From IMG/VR virus record IMGVR_UViG_3300043823_000114, positions 1-64,000 of that record: 64,000 nucleotides of DNA. One strand, given 5' to 3'. The notes under the pieces are model-generated. The model worked only from the letters and a program-made list of their open reading frames with translations. It had not been told where the DNA came from and ran no database searches. A program made the position numbers and the translations under genes. Positions 37,601 through 44,945 of the stretch are shown piece after piece. How positions within the stretch are numbered: position 1 is the stretch's first letter; each line of letters opens with the position of its first letter. The DNA is from a virus.

Positions 37601-40600
37601 CTGTTGTTCTAAACTTTCCTGGCAAGAAATCATAGACGCTAAAGACTTGATTTGTGGGATTTACTTTAATATTGTTATAGATGCGTTTTTCAAACTCTAA
37701 CAACAAATCATCACGGTAATCACCAAACGCAGGAGTGATGCTGCCATCGTGCCCTTGTATCACATTCGTTGGAGTAATGTAAGTTGTATCGTAATATTTT
37801 TCAGGAGCAAACTTTGGATACAATCCCAACTTAGTTGGAGTTTCTGGAATATAGCACCCATCAGTACTACTATATTCATTGATAGTGATAGTATCACCAA
37901 TAGTTAATGGTGTGGTAATAGTTATACCAGCAACATTAGCATCAAAAGTATAATCTTGATCCTTGACCAACTGCGCATTATTCAAATACACCAACACAGC
38001 TTGATTACTTAAAGTTGTGTCGCTGAAAATATTACTGATTTCATATCCAGTAATCTCTGCGCTTTCTACTGTGTATGTGATAGTATTCTTAATATCGCCG
38101 TATGGCACCATATCACTATAGTACCATGGGAAGCTACTACTTTTTACAGCATTGATAGTTTTAAGTAGCGTATCAAGTAGTACTGGGATGTTTGTGAAAT
38201 CAAGCCCAGCTGTTCTAGCGCTTAGTTCTAAAATTTTATTTTTAAACTTGCTGTATTCTCTACGGGCTAAATCTAAACCATCAACAAAGTTGAAGTATGG
38301 ATCTACTAACGCAATAGGAACTGCTAATGCAGGACTTGCGTGTTGAAGAATACTACCACCCTGCGGTTTGATATTCAAGTCTCGAAGATTGCTACTACCA
38401 GGGAAACTACCAACAACTTGATTGCTGTTTGCAACCATAGTAGATAAGTGATTACGCAATTGCCCAAGAGTTAATGTTGTAAAGTTGGCATTCTTACTAT
38501 TGAAGTCTAGATTCTTTGGAACTTCGTAATACCCAAGTTGACTCACAGCACTGCTGTTGTAAATCAAAATATCAATTTGATCACCAGTAGTCAAATCAGG
38601 ATCAGTAATGTGTACATAGTTCAAAACGCCCACAGTAATCGTTTCCCAATCAGTTGTCTGAATCGAGTTACGGTATACTCTGAAATAAGGAACTGTGGCT
38701 TCTGTACTATTAGTAATATCTATTTGGAAATAACTATTATTTCCATCATAGACTCCACTAATAATTTGAAACTGCTTTTCTTGTTCAGTATTTGTTGTCC
38801 AACTATTTCTAATAGTAGAATTTGTTAAATCAGAGTTTTGTTGTAGCCAACCAACAGAGTTGATGTTTACGTCAGATTGTGCTGTACCAGCACCATCAGT
38901 AAAGTTGAATGTGTCTGAATCAAAATTGTTGGTGAACTGAATGTCCCCAATTTGATTAAAATTACGGTAGCTTAGTGGGAATCCCAATACTGGATCATTT
39001 ACTCCAGTACCAATAGCGTAGCTGAAAATTTGAGTTCCAGCAAATGTGCTATTAGTGTATGTGCTGATACTTGTACCTGTATCATCGAAAATGTCAAATA
39101 AAGGTGATTGATTAATGCCATTCTTCTGTTGTCCCTGAACCCAAGAACTACCAGTATAGTAGTATTGTAATCCCTTGTATGGACCAGACATTATAACAAG
39201 ATTGTTATTAGCATAAATGTTTTCGTCTGTTGCTGGTGCAAGATTTATTACTAAGTTACTGGAAATATCCACAACATTCACAACAAAGACTTTATCACGC
39301 ACAGTAGGATCAAAGTCGTTGGCGAAAATAACTCGCATACCTTGCTCTAATGTCACACCGTCAAGTGTTGTACCGTAGGGTTGTAATTCTACTGTACTTC
39401 TACTATCAGAGTTTGTAAAGTCAATCAAATCAACTGGAGCCACACCTACATGCCCATAGTTAAAGAGTTGGATATCAGCTTCAAACTCAATGATAGGACG
39501 ATTAGCACGAGTTGATTGGTCTAGAACAGGGGTAACACCGTTGTAAGCGGCACTAGCATTGATAATGTCAATGTGAAACCAACGGTTACTACGAGTCCAT
39601 GGATTCAAGTCAATGCTAGCTCTATTGATTGTAATATAATCAGCAGTACCCAGACCATTCACTGCAAATGGTTCTGGATTGATAAATTTAGAAACATCGA
39701 TAAGTTTTATACCAGTACCCACACCCTCAACATAATAAGTATTACCTTGATATGCCGCAGGAGTTGCAGTTGCATCAAAAGTGACTGCAAGACCGTTAGT
39801 GAATACAACCCCATTTGGGCTTTTATATCCAGTTGATCCCAAAATAGTATTTTCAACATCTACGACCCCTTGATCGGCAAAAAGCATACTGAACTGCCCA
39901 ACCATACCAGAAACAGCGGCGTCTTGATAATACAGCGCAGTCAACGGGGCTGTAATATCTGGCATTAGATTAAACAAGTTTAAACTTAAATAATCATTGG
40001 CTAGAAAATAAGAATATTCTGCTCGTGTTAACCCACTTCGAACAAATACCCGTTGTTGTGCACCGATAGTAAATGCTTGCAACAATGGATTTAAAGTGAC
40101 TATTGGATCTGCATCACTACTTAAACTGATTTGCCATGCATTACGACGAGATGCTACTGGTACTGTTTGACTGTTAACAGTCCATTTACTATCATCCAAA
40201 TCTGTATTAATAAAAATCAATGATTTTAAATTCAGTTGATTGATTGCGTTGACACCATCGAATCCATTTTCGCCGGCAGCAACAATTGCGCTTAGTCTTT
40301 GACCTTGAACTTGAGTATAACTCAATGCTGTACTCAAATCTGCTGTTCCAGCAAGAGTTAGCCGAACATAAAAGTCTTGTGCAGTTGGTTGTGGTACATT
40401 GAATGTGATAGTACCAACATCTGCACCGTTATTTGTTACTCCCAATACATCACGACTAGACAAGCTAGTTTGATTATTTTTTGTTCCGCTAGTTCCAGGA
40501 TTTGTTTGAATCCAGAATGAGTATCCGGGTTGATTTACTATGAATTGATATGTACCACCGTAGGCAAGTTGAATATTTGGATTTTCAACCCCTGATGCAG

Positions 40601-41111
40601 TACTAAATGTATAACTGCCAGTAGCAGGGTTTCTAGTAACTGTAAACGTCTCTAGAATCGGCACTGTGCTAGCGAACACTGAAACTGCTTGTGGGCCGTT
40701 CTCTAACCAATAATACTGATTAAAGTTTACAAATTTATCAAAGTCAAAAAGACCATCATAGCTGTAACTTTCCCCACTGTACAGCCTACTTTGATTATCA
40801 GTCAAACCACCGTAGTGGTTAATCTGATTCAATGTATCAATGTAACTAGCGTAAAACTGATTTTCCCCAGTTACTGGATTATCTATAACAACACTAGGCT
40901 CAAGCTGATAGTTTTGTCGTTGCGCAGTGGGTTCAGGTACATAGTTGTCAGTACTCTTGAACGTTGGTGCAAATTTTCTACCCACATAGCCGTTGATATT
41001 ACGCAAATCCGGTTGCGTAACTAATTGATCTAAGGTTGCATTTAAGAACTTTTTATTTGCGTCGGTTCTATATGTTTCTGGTAAAAAGTTTGTTGTTTTA
41101 ATTTGTGCCAT
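28635..41111 (-). CDS. Giant 4158-aa baseplate/tail structural protein
   Basis: A single 12.5-kb frame with no break, directly after gp6 (one base between stop and ATG), the position of gp7-gp10 genes in T4-like phages. It is rich in Asn, Thr, Tyr, Ser and Val. The N-terminus (TNFLPETYRTDANKKFL, TLDQLVTQPDLRNI) resembles large structural proteins of distant T4-like phages. Residues about 2170-2700 carry several FG-GAP-like units (DQFGYSVAMNGNTMIVGAPG, FGYNVKTTSTGNQVAISAP), suggesting a beta-propeller like that of integrins. Around 3390-3450, GSGYVVTPSVTVVGGGG and PGSGYTSQPTIFING are fibre-type repeats. T4 gp7 is about 1030 residues, so this may be a fused wedge, fibre and adhesin. The precise gp identity is not shown. 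Confidence 0.75.
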   Translation of the reverse strand: MAQIKTTNFLPETYRTDANKKFLNATLDQLVTQPDLRNINGYVGRKFAPTFKSTDNYVPEPTAQRQNYQLEPSVVIDNPVTGENQFYASYIDTLNQINHYGGLTDNQSRLYSGESYSYDGLFDFDKFVNFNQYYWLENGPQAVSVFASTVPILETFTVTRNPATGSYTFSTASGVENPNIQLAYGGTYQFIVNQPGYSFWIQTNPGTSGTKNNQTSLSSRDVLGVTNNGADVGTITFNVPQPTAQDFYVRLTLAGTADLSTALSYTQVQGQRLSAIVAAGENGFDGVNAINQLNLKSLIFINTDLDDSKWTVNSQTVPVASRRNAWQISLSSDADPIVTLNPLLQAFTIGAQQRVFVRSGLTRAEYSYFLANDYLSLNLFNLMPDITAPLTALYYQDAAVSGMVGQFSMLFADQGVVDVENTILGSTGYKSPNGVVFTNGLAVTFDATATPAAYQGNTYYVEGVGTGIKLIDVSKFINPEPFAVNGLGTADYITINRASIDLNPWTRSNRWFHIDIINASAAYNGVTPVLDQSTRANRPIIEFEADIQLFNYGHVGVAPVDLIDFTNSDSRSTVELQPYGTTLDGVTLEQGMRVIFANDFDPTVRDKVFVVNVVDISSNLVINLAPATDENIYANNNLVIMSGPYKGLQYYYTGSSWVQGQQKNGINQSPLFDIFDDTGTSISTYTNSTFAGTQIFSYAIGTGVNDPVLGFPLSYRNFNQIGDIQFTNNFDSDTFNFTDGAGTAQSDVNINSVGWLQQNSDLTNSTIRNSWTTNTEQEKQFQIISGVYDGNNSYFQIDITNSTEATVPYFRVYRNSIQTTDWETITVGVLNYVHITDPDLTTGDQIDILIYNSSAVSQLGYYEVPKNLDFNSKNANFTTLTLGQLRNHLSTMVANSNQVVGSFPGSSNLRDLNIKPQGGSILQHASPALAVPIALVDPYFNFVDGLDLARREYSKFKNKILELSARTAGLDFTNIPVLLDTLLKTINAVKSSSFPWYYSDMVPYGDIKNTITYTVESAEITGYEISNIFSDTTLSNQAVLVYLNNAQLVKDQDYTFDANVAGITITTPLTIGDTITINEYSSTDGCYIPETPTKLGLYPKFAPEKYYDTTYITPTNVIQGHDGSITPAFGDYRDDLLLEFEKRIYNNIKVNPTNQVFSVYDFLPGKFRTTDYSNSEFTQLLTTSFLKWAGDNRIDYITNTTFVASNEFTYNYDRFVDVINGAPLPGNWRAIFKYYFDTDRPHTNPWEMIGFTTMPSWWETRYGPAPYTGGNMVLWDDMAAGIVWNNGNPYVDSRFVRTGLQTIIPVDATGVLLAPADFIVKSFNSRDASADWRIGDQGPVETAWRRSSDFPYAFQRAMAMAKPAFYFGTLVNVNDYYKNTELNQFICASTLQRITPASTAINGNISDTNTIQRSASYLNWMADNLRYLGINPNSYINLSIINVILSYKMAGFTDSSFIQVIAEQSSPTSTNNGVVIPNESYRILLQSSTPTNSVTYSAVIVEKTASGFTVSGYDTTTPYFTIIPSLVNGRSYSIPVLQDAAVVYQDYQKYKITIPYGYEFTTRQQVVDFLVSYQRYLQGVGFKFIDSDPDLGVQRDFLLSAKEFLTWAQQGWNASSILVLSPILNHTTLFTPLGVVDKIDNQPGSSCVLDTSYNFVKYSQMSVNRQNSATGNTCDITVNGGQTIALIKLDVVEYEHVMLFDNKDIFNDIIYVPELGNRQYRLKLVGKKTGSWTGAMNPPGFVFNNTTVDAWQQGKDYLLGAIVSYKSFNYTALQDIPAATTFDNTLWARLSSDELKTGLLPNFSYNAEKFNRFNDVDNPEVLGDFHLYSDSAIGFQPRDYLTNFGLDEVTQAKFYQGYIRQKGTMNAITAFTATGVNGTTSEIDVYEEWAMRVGEYGALDNNRSVDLILTEGTFNGDPVTLQLLPNNGSSISGIIGVQPSQLYKTEGSYTPSIYVNRDASSNYKNDVQTAGYVNINDITTTVFDINANLNDLSANIDQYGIASTVWTARDLTGNWNVFRINETDVNVTQVSYSVDNIGVITTSSPHNVAYGDIVVLSNFDVRVNAFYRVYGVVDAYNFSVVFQAQAADQIKQAIKIAGTGSLYRLQSVRLDSPTDLNSIAPLHDWLDNDKLWVDTDAETGGWVVYNKSTPWSGNTSIFNPSMKLDANSYISNVGFGTVSTISASGAFAAASSSLLNNGNVYAFVSNVTNNNTLTLVANIGQYSGGTKFGASLDTSGNFLYIGNPGNGSTQYGRVHIYEFNGNASFLWQQTLTSPSLSNVGDLFGSSISASADGLWLYVSAPNAGNVYVYQANTVGFYTSYSYANTISVGSSSSSQFGYNVKTTSTGNQVAISAPYQAVNGVTAAGTVYVFDRSIESFVANGTTYTTTYSNVNSQSRVTVNGNLATSGYTFTGTTLTFTTAPVIGSLINVETNKFNLLETITSPNPTSGGAFGTTTSISGNDADVYIASPGYSAPGYFSGIVYRYVNQGASYGSITGTTYNGNVSLGDSIRINGINVAFTAGNTITAAQNINSANIAGVTAIAQGYGALTITSNVTTPYQKLIIGPGNGNAMANLGLSVFSIAQTLKHPGTEDVAQYGSQILSSPNSETLVVSANGGSTENTTSFDTDTTTFDLNNSIFIDTIEGSGVVYIYGLVNSSLSGNVQDQYVLVQRLQNNSLSPHDQFGYSVAMNGNTMIVGAPGDSNSTAFDPSNTWIVYNATTGAPMPISNAGTFYTYNNFNGNIGWDIVNQETEKVDIDSISRMYLYNVNNSVISTNLDYIDPAKGKVLGAAQEDLDFITAYDPAVYNSVGSVDSIPNLAYSLDYHWGPDQTTKTWWNTGVLRYIDYEQGNLTYRANNWGMMFPGSQVQVCEWVSSDLPPSAYDGLGTPLYADNSAYVVETTINPTTKLPKSTYYYWVYGKNSLEQSSVHRNTVSTIQDIIENPQSQSIPYATVIQDDTVSLHGISNYLSGNSTVLHVDYDTIRNSHVIHSEYQLVQEGNPSSTIPTRIVEKIIDSLSGIDANGFAVPDASLSVQESIGLNNAPNQTLFVNRTTALQNWVEFVNGILIQYPVVEEFNINPLYASAPLPDYTTYDIQVATYEELGYIDTGVLAAGYTVLVLADETKSGIWTTYEWSGTTWVLTSEQSYYTPFYWSKTDWYDSTYDSTVLATYVVATAADISTLTLVAGDTVKVLNNGNGEFAVYRVNSDLTTNVVGIQNGTIQLSSTLYTSNVTGNEIRIIFNAIQNNIFIDTLAVYFNQMFFTLINYVLTEQPAVDWVFKTSFISILHKFKTLGQPASYSPDNQTYYEDYINEVKPYRTSIREYKLDYQGNDEYYGDTTDFDIPSTYIDAFGAYRSPNGSDPRDSTLLSTLPQYSQWYNNHTYGIGSVFVSNAGSGYVVTPSVTVVGGGGTGANIQAIVNFSTGGIESFEVINPGSGYTSQPTIFINGTGSGAFGYAKLVNHYQVDSLPTTQLATYSNVTVYVGNIITQQNTGAYGTVYTTITNSNVVTLVDTVGSFNTTDYIFSDAANLHSNVTSISSFTQFINNSYNTVRNFATTIAFDRITYNSNIIAWMPNITVANSSIVSYNGQAYQATANVYSSAILTTSGNIQANIGDYITQKNTTANARVLSVNSTKQTITVGNLTTNFVRRDGNILVNGTDSNVNPIAISNVFDYTKYNLLNANSFSNASDRITAYYQPTAGMPGNDLAQLMTGIEYPGVNVTGVTYEANTSVFSSNLIYTWANTRAIYSANVQIPTVTLDLTNSAVVYTGNVITQAVSGASGVVYNTSVGNLVTLVDVVGTFDNNATHWISANTANLGVTVASSSSFNQITTENLVDFTQYNYASGQPIVLVDTDTSQSYELNITEVDPWQIIVSGSLPTTSIGANLVLKYYDFNNPTYLDTTIQNTYTNSNVYSIIDGGAYYDTASSHAPEEFVPGVTYDNLNMTVYTGMNGLAANVGLPLSANLIAQGFTANIGYRIVQNMNGNASGTNTAIWPQYYGISESHITTLTANLNITDSNIHIANAQAISSPNVSKLIPGVVFINGEKIVFWGIDMVNNVLTNIRRAVDGTGAANVYTVGTQVVDTNINFLIPGGNLVHTTTWLNQSSGAPQDFVDNLSDLVTDNFGNILATTGANVGAVTDGLGLEGSNTVEAQYIKGLS

Positions 41112-41112
41112 A

Positions 41113-44100
41113 TTAAACTACTATTCCCAATCCTGCTAGTGTTTGGTTAATTTGTGCCGCTGTGATTGCGCTGATGATTTGCACATTGTCTGCTGTTGCC
41201 GCGCTGACCATGATTTCGTCTGGATTGCTATTGATTTGCAATAGTCCCCCGAAAGCAACATCTGTGCTTGTTGGTACAATAATAATACTTGCTACATTAG
41301 GAGCCAAAGCATTGTGTAGATACGTGCTTAGTTCACTAAAATAGAAAGTATCACCAAAGTCCCAGTTAGCTGTATCAAAATAAGTATTGATGGCAGCAAT
41401 AGTGCTACTGATAACATCATTGTCGCTGACATTCACATTTGGATTCTTAACGATCTTAAATGTTGCTTGCAAGTTTGTGTCAGCTTTTGCCCCGAACAAT
41501 GGTTTATATTTACCAGCATTGTATACTAGTGTGTCACTGATAGCTTTGTAGTTTTCTAAACTACTTGTACCAGTACCATACTCTGTCTTTAAATCATCGT
41601 TTGTGGGCAGAGTTGGTTGAGTAACGACTCCCGAAGTGTCTTGTATCCATGCAAGATAATCGGCACTATAAGCTGTCGTTAGGATATACAAATCAATCAT
41701 GTTATTTGGAGCAGGATCGATACGACGATCATTTGGACTACTATGGCGATATTGGAATTGTAAGTTTTGACGACCCACTTCTGCTACATAATTTGTCAAT
41801 AGTGATAAGCTACGAACATTTGTGCTACTGATAGATAACTGATAGAAGTTATTTTCGCTAGTAGCATAGAATACCTGCCCACTCAAATATAAATTCCAGT
41901 TTGCAGTTATTGCACTCTGTGTAGCATAGACGCTAACAACTGTTGAGTTATCTACTGGGGCACTTGTTAAGAAGTTATCAGTTCCAAGAATTTCTTGGAA
42001 GAACACATACTTGTATTGTGGATTCACTGTTGGATTTACTGTATTTGTAAATAAATCTGGATCATCTGGAACGCCATCGTTATTAGTTTGTGGGAATGTA
42101 ACTTTAATCTGTGTGTTGTCTACATATCCGTCTTGATCTATCACTTGATCATATATGTACCACAGTTGATCTTGTCCAATCGGACTAGAATTGTCTGGTT
42201 GTGTATTTGTTTTTAATACTGTGATTTGATCATTGATTGTTAAACCAGTTGTACTATCAAATGTTTTAACATCTGGATCGAAATAAAATCGTGTCTCTCT
42301 GGCACTTTGAAAAACATATTCAAGTCCACGTTGAGCGATATCGTAAATTACCCCGTTATAAGTAAATGCTAATAGCCAACTACTATCTAGACCCATACCA
42401 GTAGTATCACCTTGATTTGTTAAACTAAACGAACCTAAATTTAAGTTCTGTGGCAAAATAATTTGCCAAGACTGAGTTGCATTGTTATAACTTAAGCCAA
42501 TATTTTGATAGCTCTGTAATAATCTAACCAAAGTAGCAATAAATGATCCAGTGGGTAGAGAATTATTGAATACTGGTATAACACTAGAAACTACCGCCCC
42601 TGATGGGATATTTTGACTCAATTGTACTTGGAATCCAGTATTGGCACTAACTACACTGGCCCACAAATAAGTGTGTTGATTTGGATATTGTGGTGTGCCC
42701 ACTTGAATATTATTTTGTGCATCGAAATAATTTCCTGCACCAGCAGTGAACTTAATCAATGAACCAGTAGTGATGTATTGTAGACTACTGCTTACTCCCA
42801 TGCCAATTTGTTGTACTACATTACTACCATTTACAAAATATCCAGTACTGCTATTGCCAGTGGCACTGCTTTGTGACCATACTGTATTAGTGGGAGCAGT
42901 GTATCTTGGGAAGTTAGCGTAATAGTATTGCAACATAGGGGTGCCAGCTACTATCGGAGCAACTGTATTGTAGATTGCTTGATACACATCCTGTGCTGTT
43001 GTGAAACTAAATGCTGTAGTTTCTGTTGGAGTTTGTTCGTATAATATTCCATCAGCACAGAAGATATTTGTACTAGAATATTTACCAGTTACATCTAGAA
43101 CATCCAAGAAACGACTAGTCCCACTACTTGTGCGATTGACTGCTTTAGCTTTTAGAATACTACTGAAATTAGTATATGGCAGAAGATTATAATCTTCACC
43201 AGTAATCATACGATTTTGTGTGTAGTATTGTGCGGGCGCCTTAGCACGGATATCATCAATACTTTCACGGGTCTGTGCATTAGCAACTGTATATTGCAAA
43301 CTTGCAGTAATAGTTACAGTTTCTATAGAATTATTTCTACTTACGTATGGGAAACTAAATGAAATGCTTTGCATCTCATCTGGGGTAATCTTATATTGCA
43401 GACCATTACTAGTTCTGTAATAGAGTCTGAATATACCCTGTGGAATGTTGGCAAAACTACCGTCACCGAATACTAAATCAACTTGATCGTTGGTTCTACT
43501 ATTAACTTGGTAAAGATTTCTATCAGTACTTTGATTGTAAATGACATTAATACCAGCGACAGCGGGAACTTGTGCCCAAGCAGTCGCAGGATTACCGTTA
43601 ACATCCAATTGATATAACCACACATCGTCATTGTTAATATTGTTGAAATTAACATTGACTACACGATTTGGTAAGCTCTGCGTTAAGTTAAAATCTTGTG
43701 TGCTTAATGTACCCTGTTTAAAATATAAGAAATATCCAGTGTTTACACTATTATTACCCAAGTTATCATTTCGATAAAGAAAGTTAAACTTACCAGTAGG
43801 AATTGGATCTGGTTCATAAACATATGTTTGATTTGCAGATGATGCACCAACAGCTTCAAAAGCCATGTTTGTATTTTCTACAATAGCATTGAAACTCTGT
43901 CTAGGCAATGTGCCGGGAGTTAAGTTTATACTATATTCGTCAGTCTGTATCCCAGCAATGCTTTGACTATTGGCTGGTTTACCGATAACTTGATTGTTGA
44001 TTAAGGCTGCATTTAATACTGTAATAAACTGCTCTTGCCAGTCTTGATTAGCAGTATCGTTCCAGTTAATCTGAATATTGCTTAGATTTAACCCGTTGCT

Positions 44101-44493
44101 GTCAAATACATTTTCTGTTGTGCTAACGCTGTCGAACTTCAAATAACCGCTGGCTTCGATATTACGCTTTGGATTATAGCTAATCAAACGAGCAAGTTTA
44201 AGAATACTGTCTCTGCGTTCTGCTGTGTCAAAGAAGTTTTCACGGGCATTCATGTCCGTTCTGAACGCTAAACTTTGACCCAAGAATGCGATTAAATCAA
44301 TAAGTGCGATATATTCACTTGATTCTGTAAAGTCGTTGAAATCTTCTGGATAATAATTACGCAAGTAATCAATCATGGTCTTGCGTAGTGTCTCAAAGTC
44401 GTAACTTTGGAAGTCAGCTTGTTTAAATGTTTGGTAAACCGTTGTCCAGTCTTGGTTTACTAATAAGTTGGTCTGACGAGTTGTGATTGACAT
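41113..44493 (-). CDS. gp6: Baseplate wedge protein gp6-like
   Basis: A 1126-residue protein. The N-terminus (SSEYIALIDLIAFLGQSLAFRTDMNARENFF, here only cited in part as IALIDLIAFLGQSL, RTDMNARENFF, then RRDSILKLARLISYNP) is the hallmark of T4-like gp6, the central wedge protein whose ring holds the baseplate dome and which has a baseplate-J-type core. Later ITGEDYNLLPYTNF and the C-terminal DTANWDFGDTFYFSEL are also typical. It is larger than T4 gp6 (660 residues), like those of marine T4-like phages. It directly precedes the giant gene and follows gp25, as in related phages. A late-type box lies 20 bases upstream. Confidence 0.85.
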   Translation of the reverse strand: MSITTRQTNLLVNQDWTTVYQTFKQADFQSYDFETLRKTMIDYLRNYYPEDFNDFTESSEYIALIDLIAFLGQSLAFRTDMNARENFFDTAERRDSILKLARLISYNPKRNIEASGYLKFDSVSTTENVFDSNGLNLSNIQINWNDTANQDWQEQFITVLNAALINNQVIGKPANSQSIAGIQTDEYSINLTPGTLPRQSFNAIVENTNMAFEAVGASSANQTYVYEPDPIPTGKFNFLYRNDNLGNNSVNTGYFLYFKQGTLSTQDFNLTQSLPNRVVNVNFNNINNDDVWLYQLDVNGNPATAWAQVPAVAGINVIYNQSTDRNLYQVNSRTNDQVDLVFGDGSFANIPQGIFRLYYRTSNGLQYKITPDEMQSISFSFPYVSRNNSIETVTITASLQYTVANAQTRESIDDIRAKAPAQYYTQNRMITGEDYNLLPYTNFSSILKAKAVNRTSSGTSRFLDVLDVTGKYSSTNIFCADGILYEQTPTETTAFSFTTAQDVYQAIYNTVAPIVAGTPMLQYYYANFPRYTAPTNTVWSQSSATGNSSTGYFVNGSNVVQQIGMGVSSSLQYITTGSLIKFTAGAGNYFDAQNNIQVGTPQYPNQHTYLWASVVSANTGFQVQLSQNIPSGAVVSSVIPVFNNSLPTGSFIATLVRLLQSYQNIGLSYNNATQSWQIILPQNLNLGSFSLTNQGDTTGMGLDSSWLLAFTYNGVIYDIAQRGLEYVFQSARETRFYFDPDVKTFDSTTGLTINDQITVLKTNTQPDNSSPIGQDQLWYIYDQVIDQDGYVDNTQIKVTFPQTNNDGVPDDPDLFTNTVNPTVNPQYKYVFFQEILGTDNFLTSAPVDNSTVVSVYATQSAITANWNLYLSGQVFYATSENNFYQLSISSTNVRSLSLLTNYVAEVGRQNLQFQYRHSSPNDRRIDPAPNNMIDLYILTTAYSADYLAWIQDTSGVVTQPTLPTNDDLKTEYGTGTSSLENYKAISDTLVYNAGKYKPLFGAKADTNLQATFKIVKNPNVNVSDNDVISSTIAAINTYFDTANWDFGDTFYFSELSTYLHNALAPNVASIIIVPTSTDVAFGGLLQINSNPDEIMVSAATADNVQIISAITAAQINQTLAGLGIVV

Positions 44494-44512
44494 TTAAAAT
44501 ACATCCGTTATC

Positions 44513-44523
44513 GTGTATTTATT
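44513..44523 (-). promoter_or_regulatory. Late promoter-like box AATAAATACAC
   Basis: Minus-strand AATAAATACAC in the 50-bp gap between gp25 and gp6, 20 bases before gp6. It matches the late consensus of the window. Confidence 0.6.
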
Positions 44524-44543
44524 ACTTGTCAATATGTGCGTAG

Positions 44544-44930
44544 TTAATATGGACCGTTTGTAGTCAGCGTTTGTGAGTTAGAATCGAACTGTAAACTCAT
44601 GGAAGTCGCTTGATTTGTGGGTATATAAGTCAAATCTAGTTCGATTTGCATACCATAATCTTGCTCTGTTATCGTGATATTAGTAAGTGTGACTCTTGGG
44701 TCATAGTTAACAATAGTAGTAACGTCATCTATCACAAACTGTCTAGTCTGATCATCAAACGGTTCAAATAACAAACCCCAAATGATAGACCCGTAGTTTG
44801 GGTTCATCAATCTCTCACCTTTACGGGTACTAAAATGATTTAATAAATCTTGTTTAACCAAGTCAATGTCCGTAACACGAAATTTCTTGCTACGGTTGAT
44901 TGTACTGAATCCACGATATAGTATTGGCAT
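44544..44930 (-). CDS. gp25: Baseplate wedge protein gp25-like
   Basis: A 128-residue protein of the gp25/W lysozyme-like family, a conserved sheath initiator in contractile tails. GFSTINRSKKFRVTD, LNHFSTRKGERLMNPNYG and WGLLFEPFDDQT are the family blocks; the length equals that of T4 gp25 (132). Gp25 links the wedge to the sheath. It lies between gp5 and gp6, as in related phages. The late-like box AATAAATAC overlaps the gp5 stop and ends only 7 bases before the ATG, so either that box is not its promoter or the transcript is nearly leaderless. Confidence 0.9.
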   Translation of the reverse strand: MPILYRGFSTINRSKKFRVTDIDLVKQDLLNHFSTRKGERLMNPNYGSIIWGLLFEPFDDQTRQFVIDDVTTIVNYDPRVTLTNITITEQDYGMQIELDLTYIPTNQATSMSLQFDSNSQTLTTNGPY

Positions 44931-44936
44931 AGTCTA

Positions 44937-44945
44937 GTATTTATT
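44937..44945 (-). promoter_or_regulatory. Possible late promoter-like box AATAAATAC
   Basis: Minus-strand AATAAATAC overlaps the gp5 stop codon and ends 7 bases before gp25. The match to the late box is good but the spacing would give a leaderless gp25 transcript, so its function is uncertain. Confidence 0.35.
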
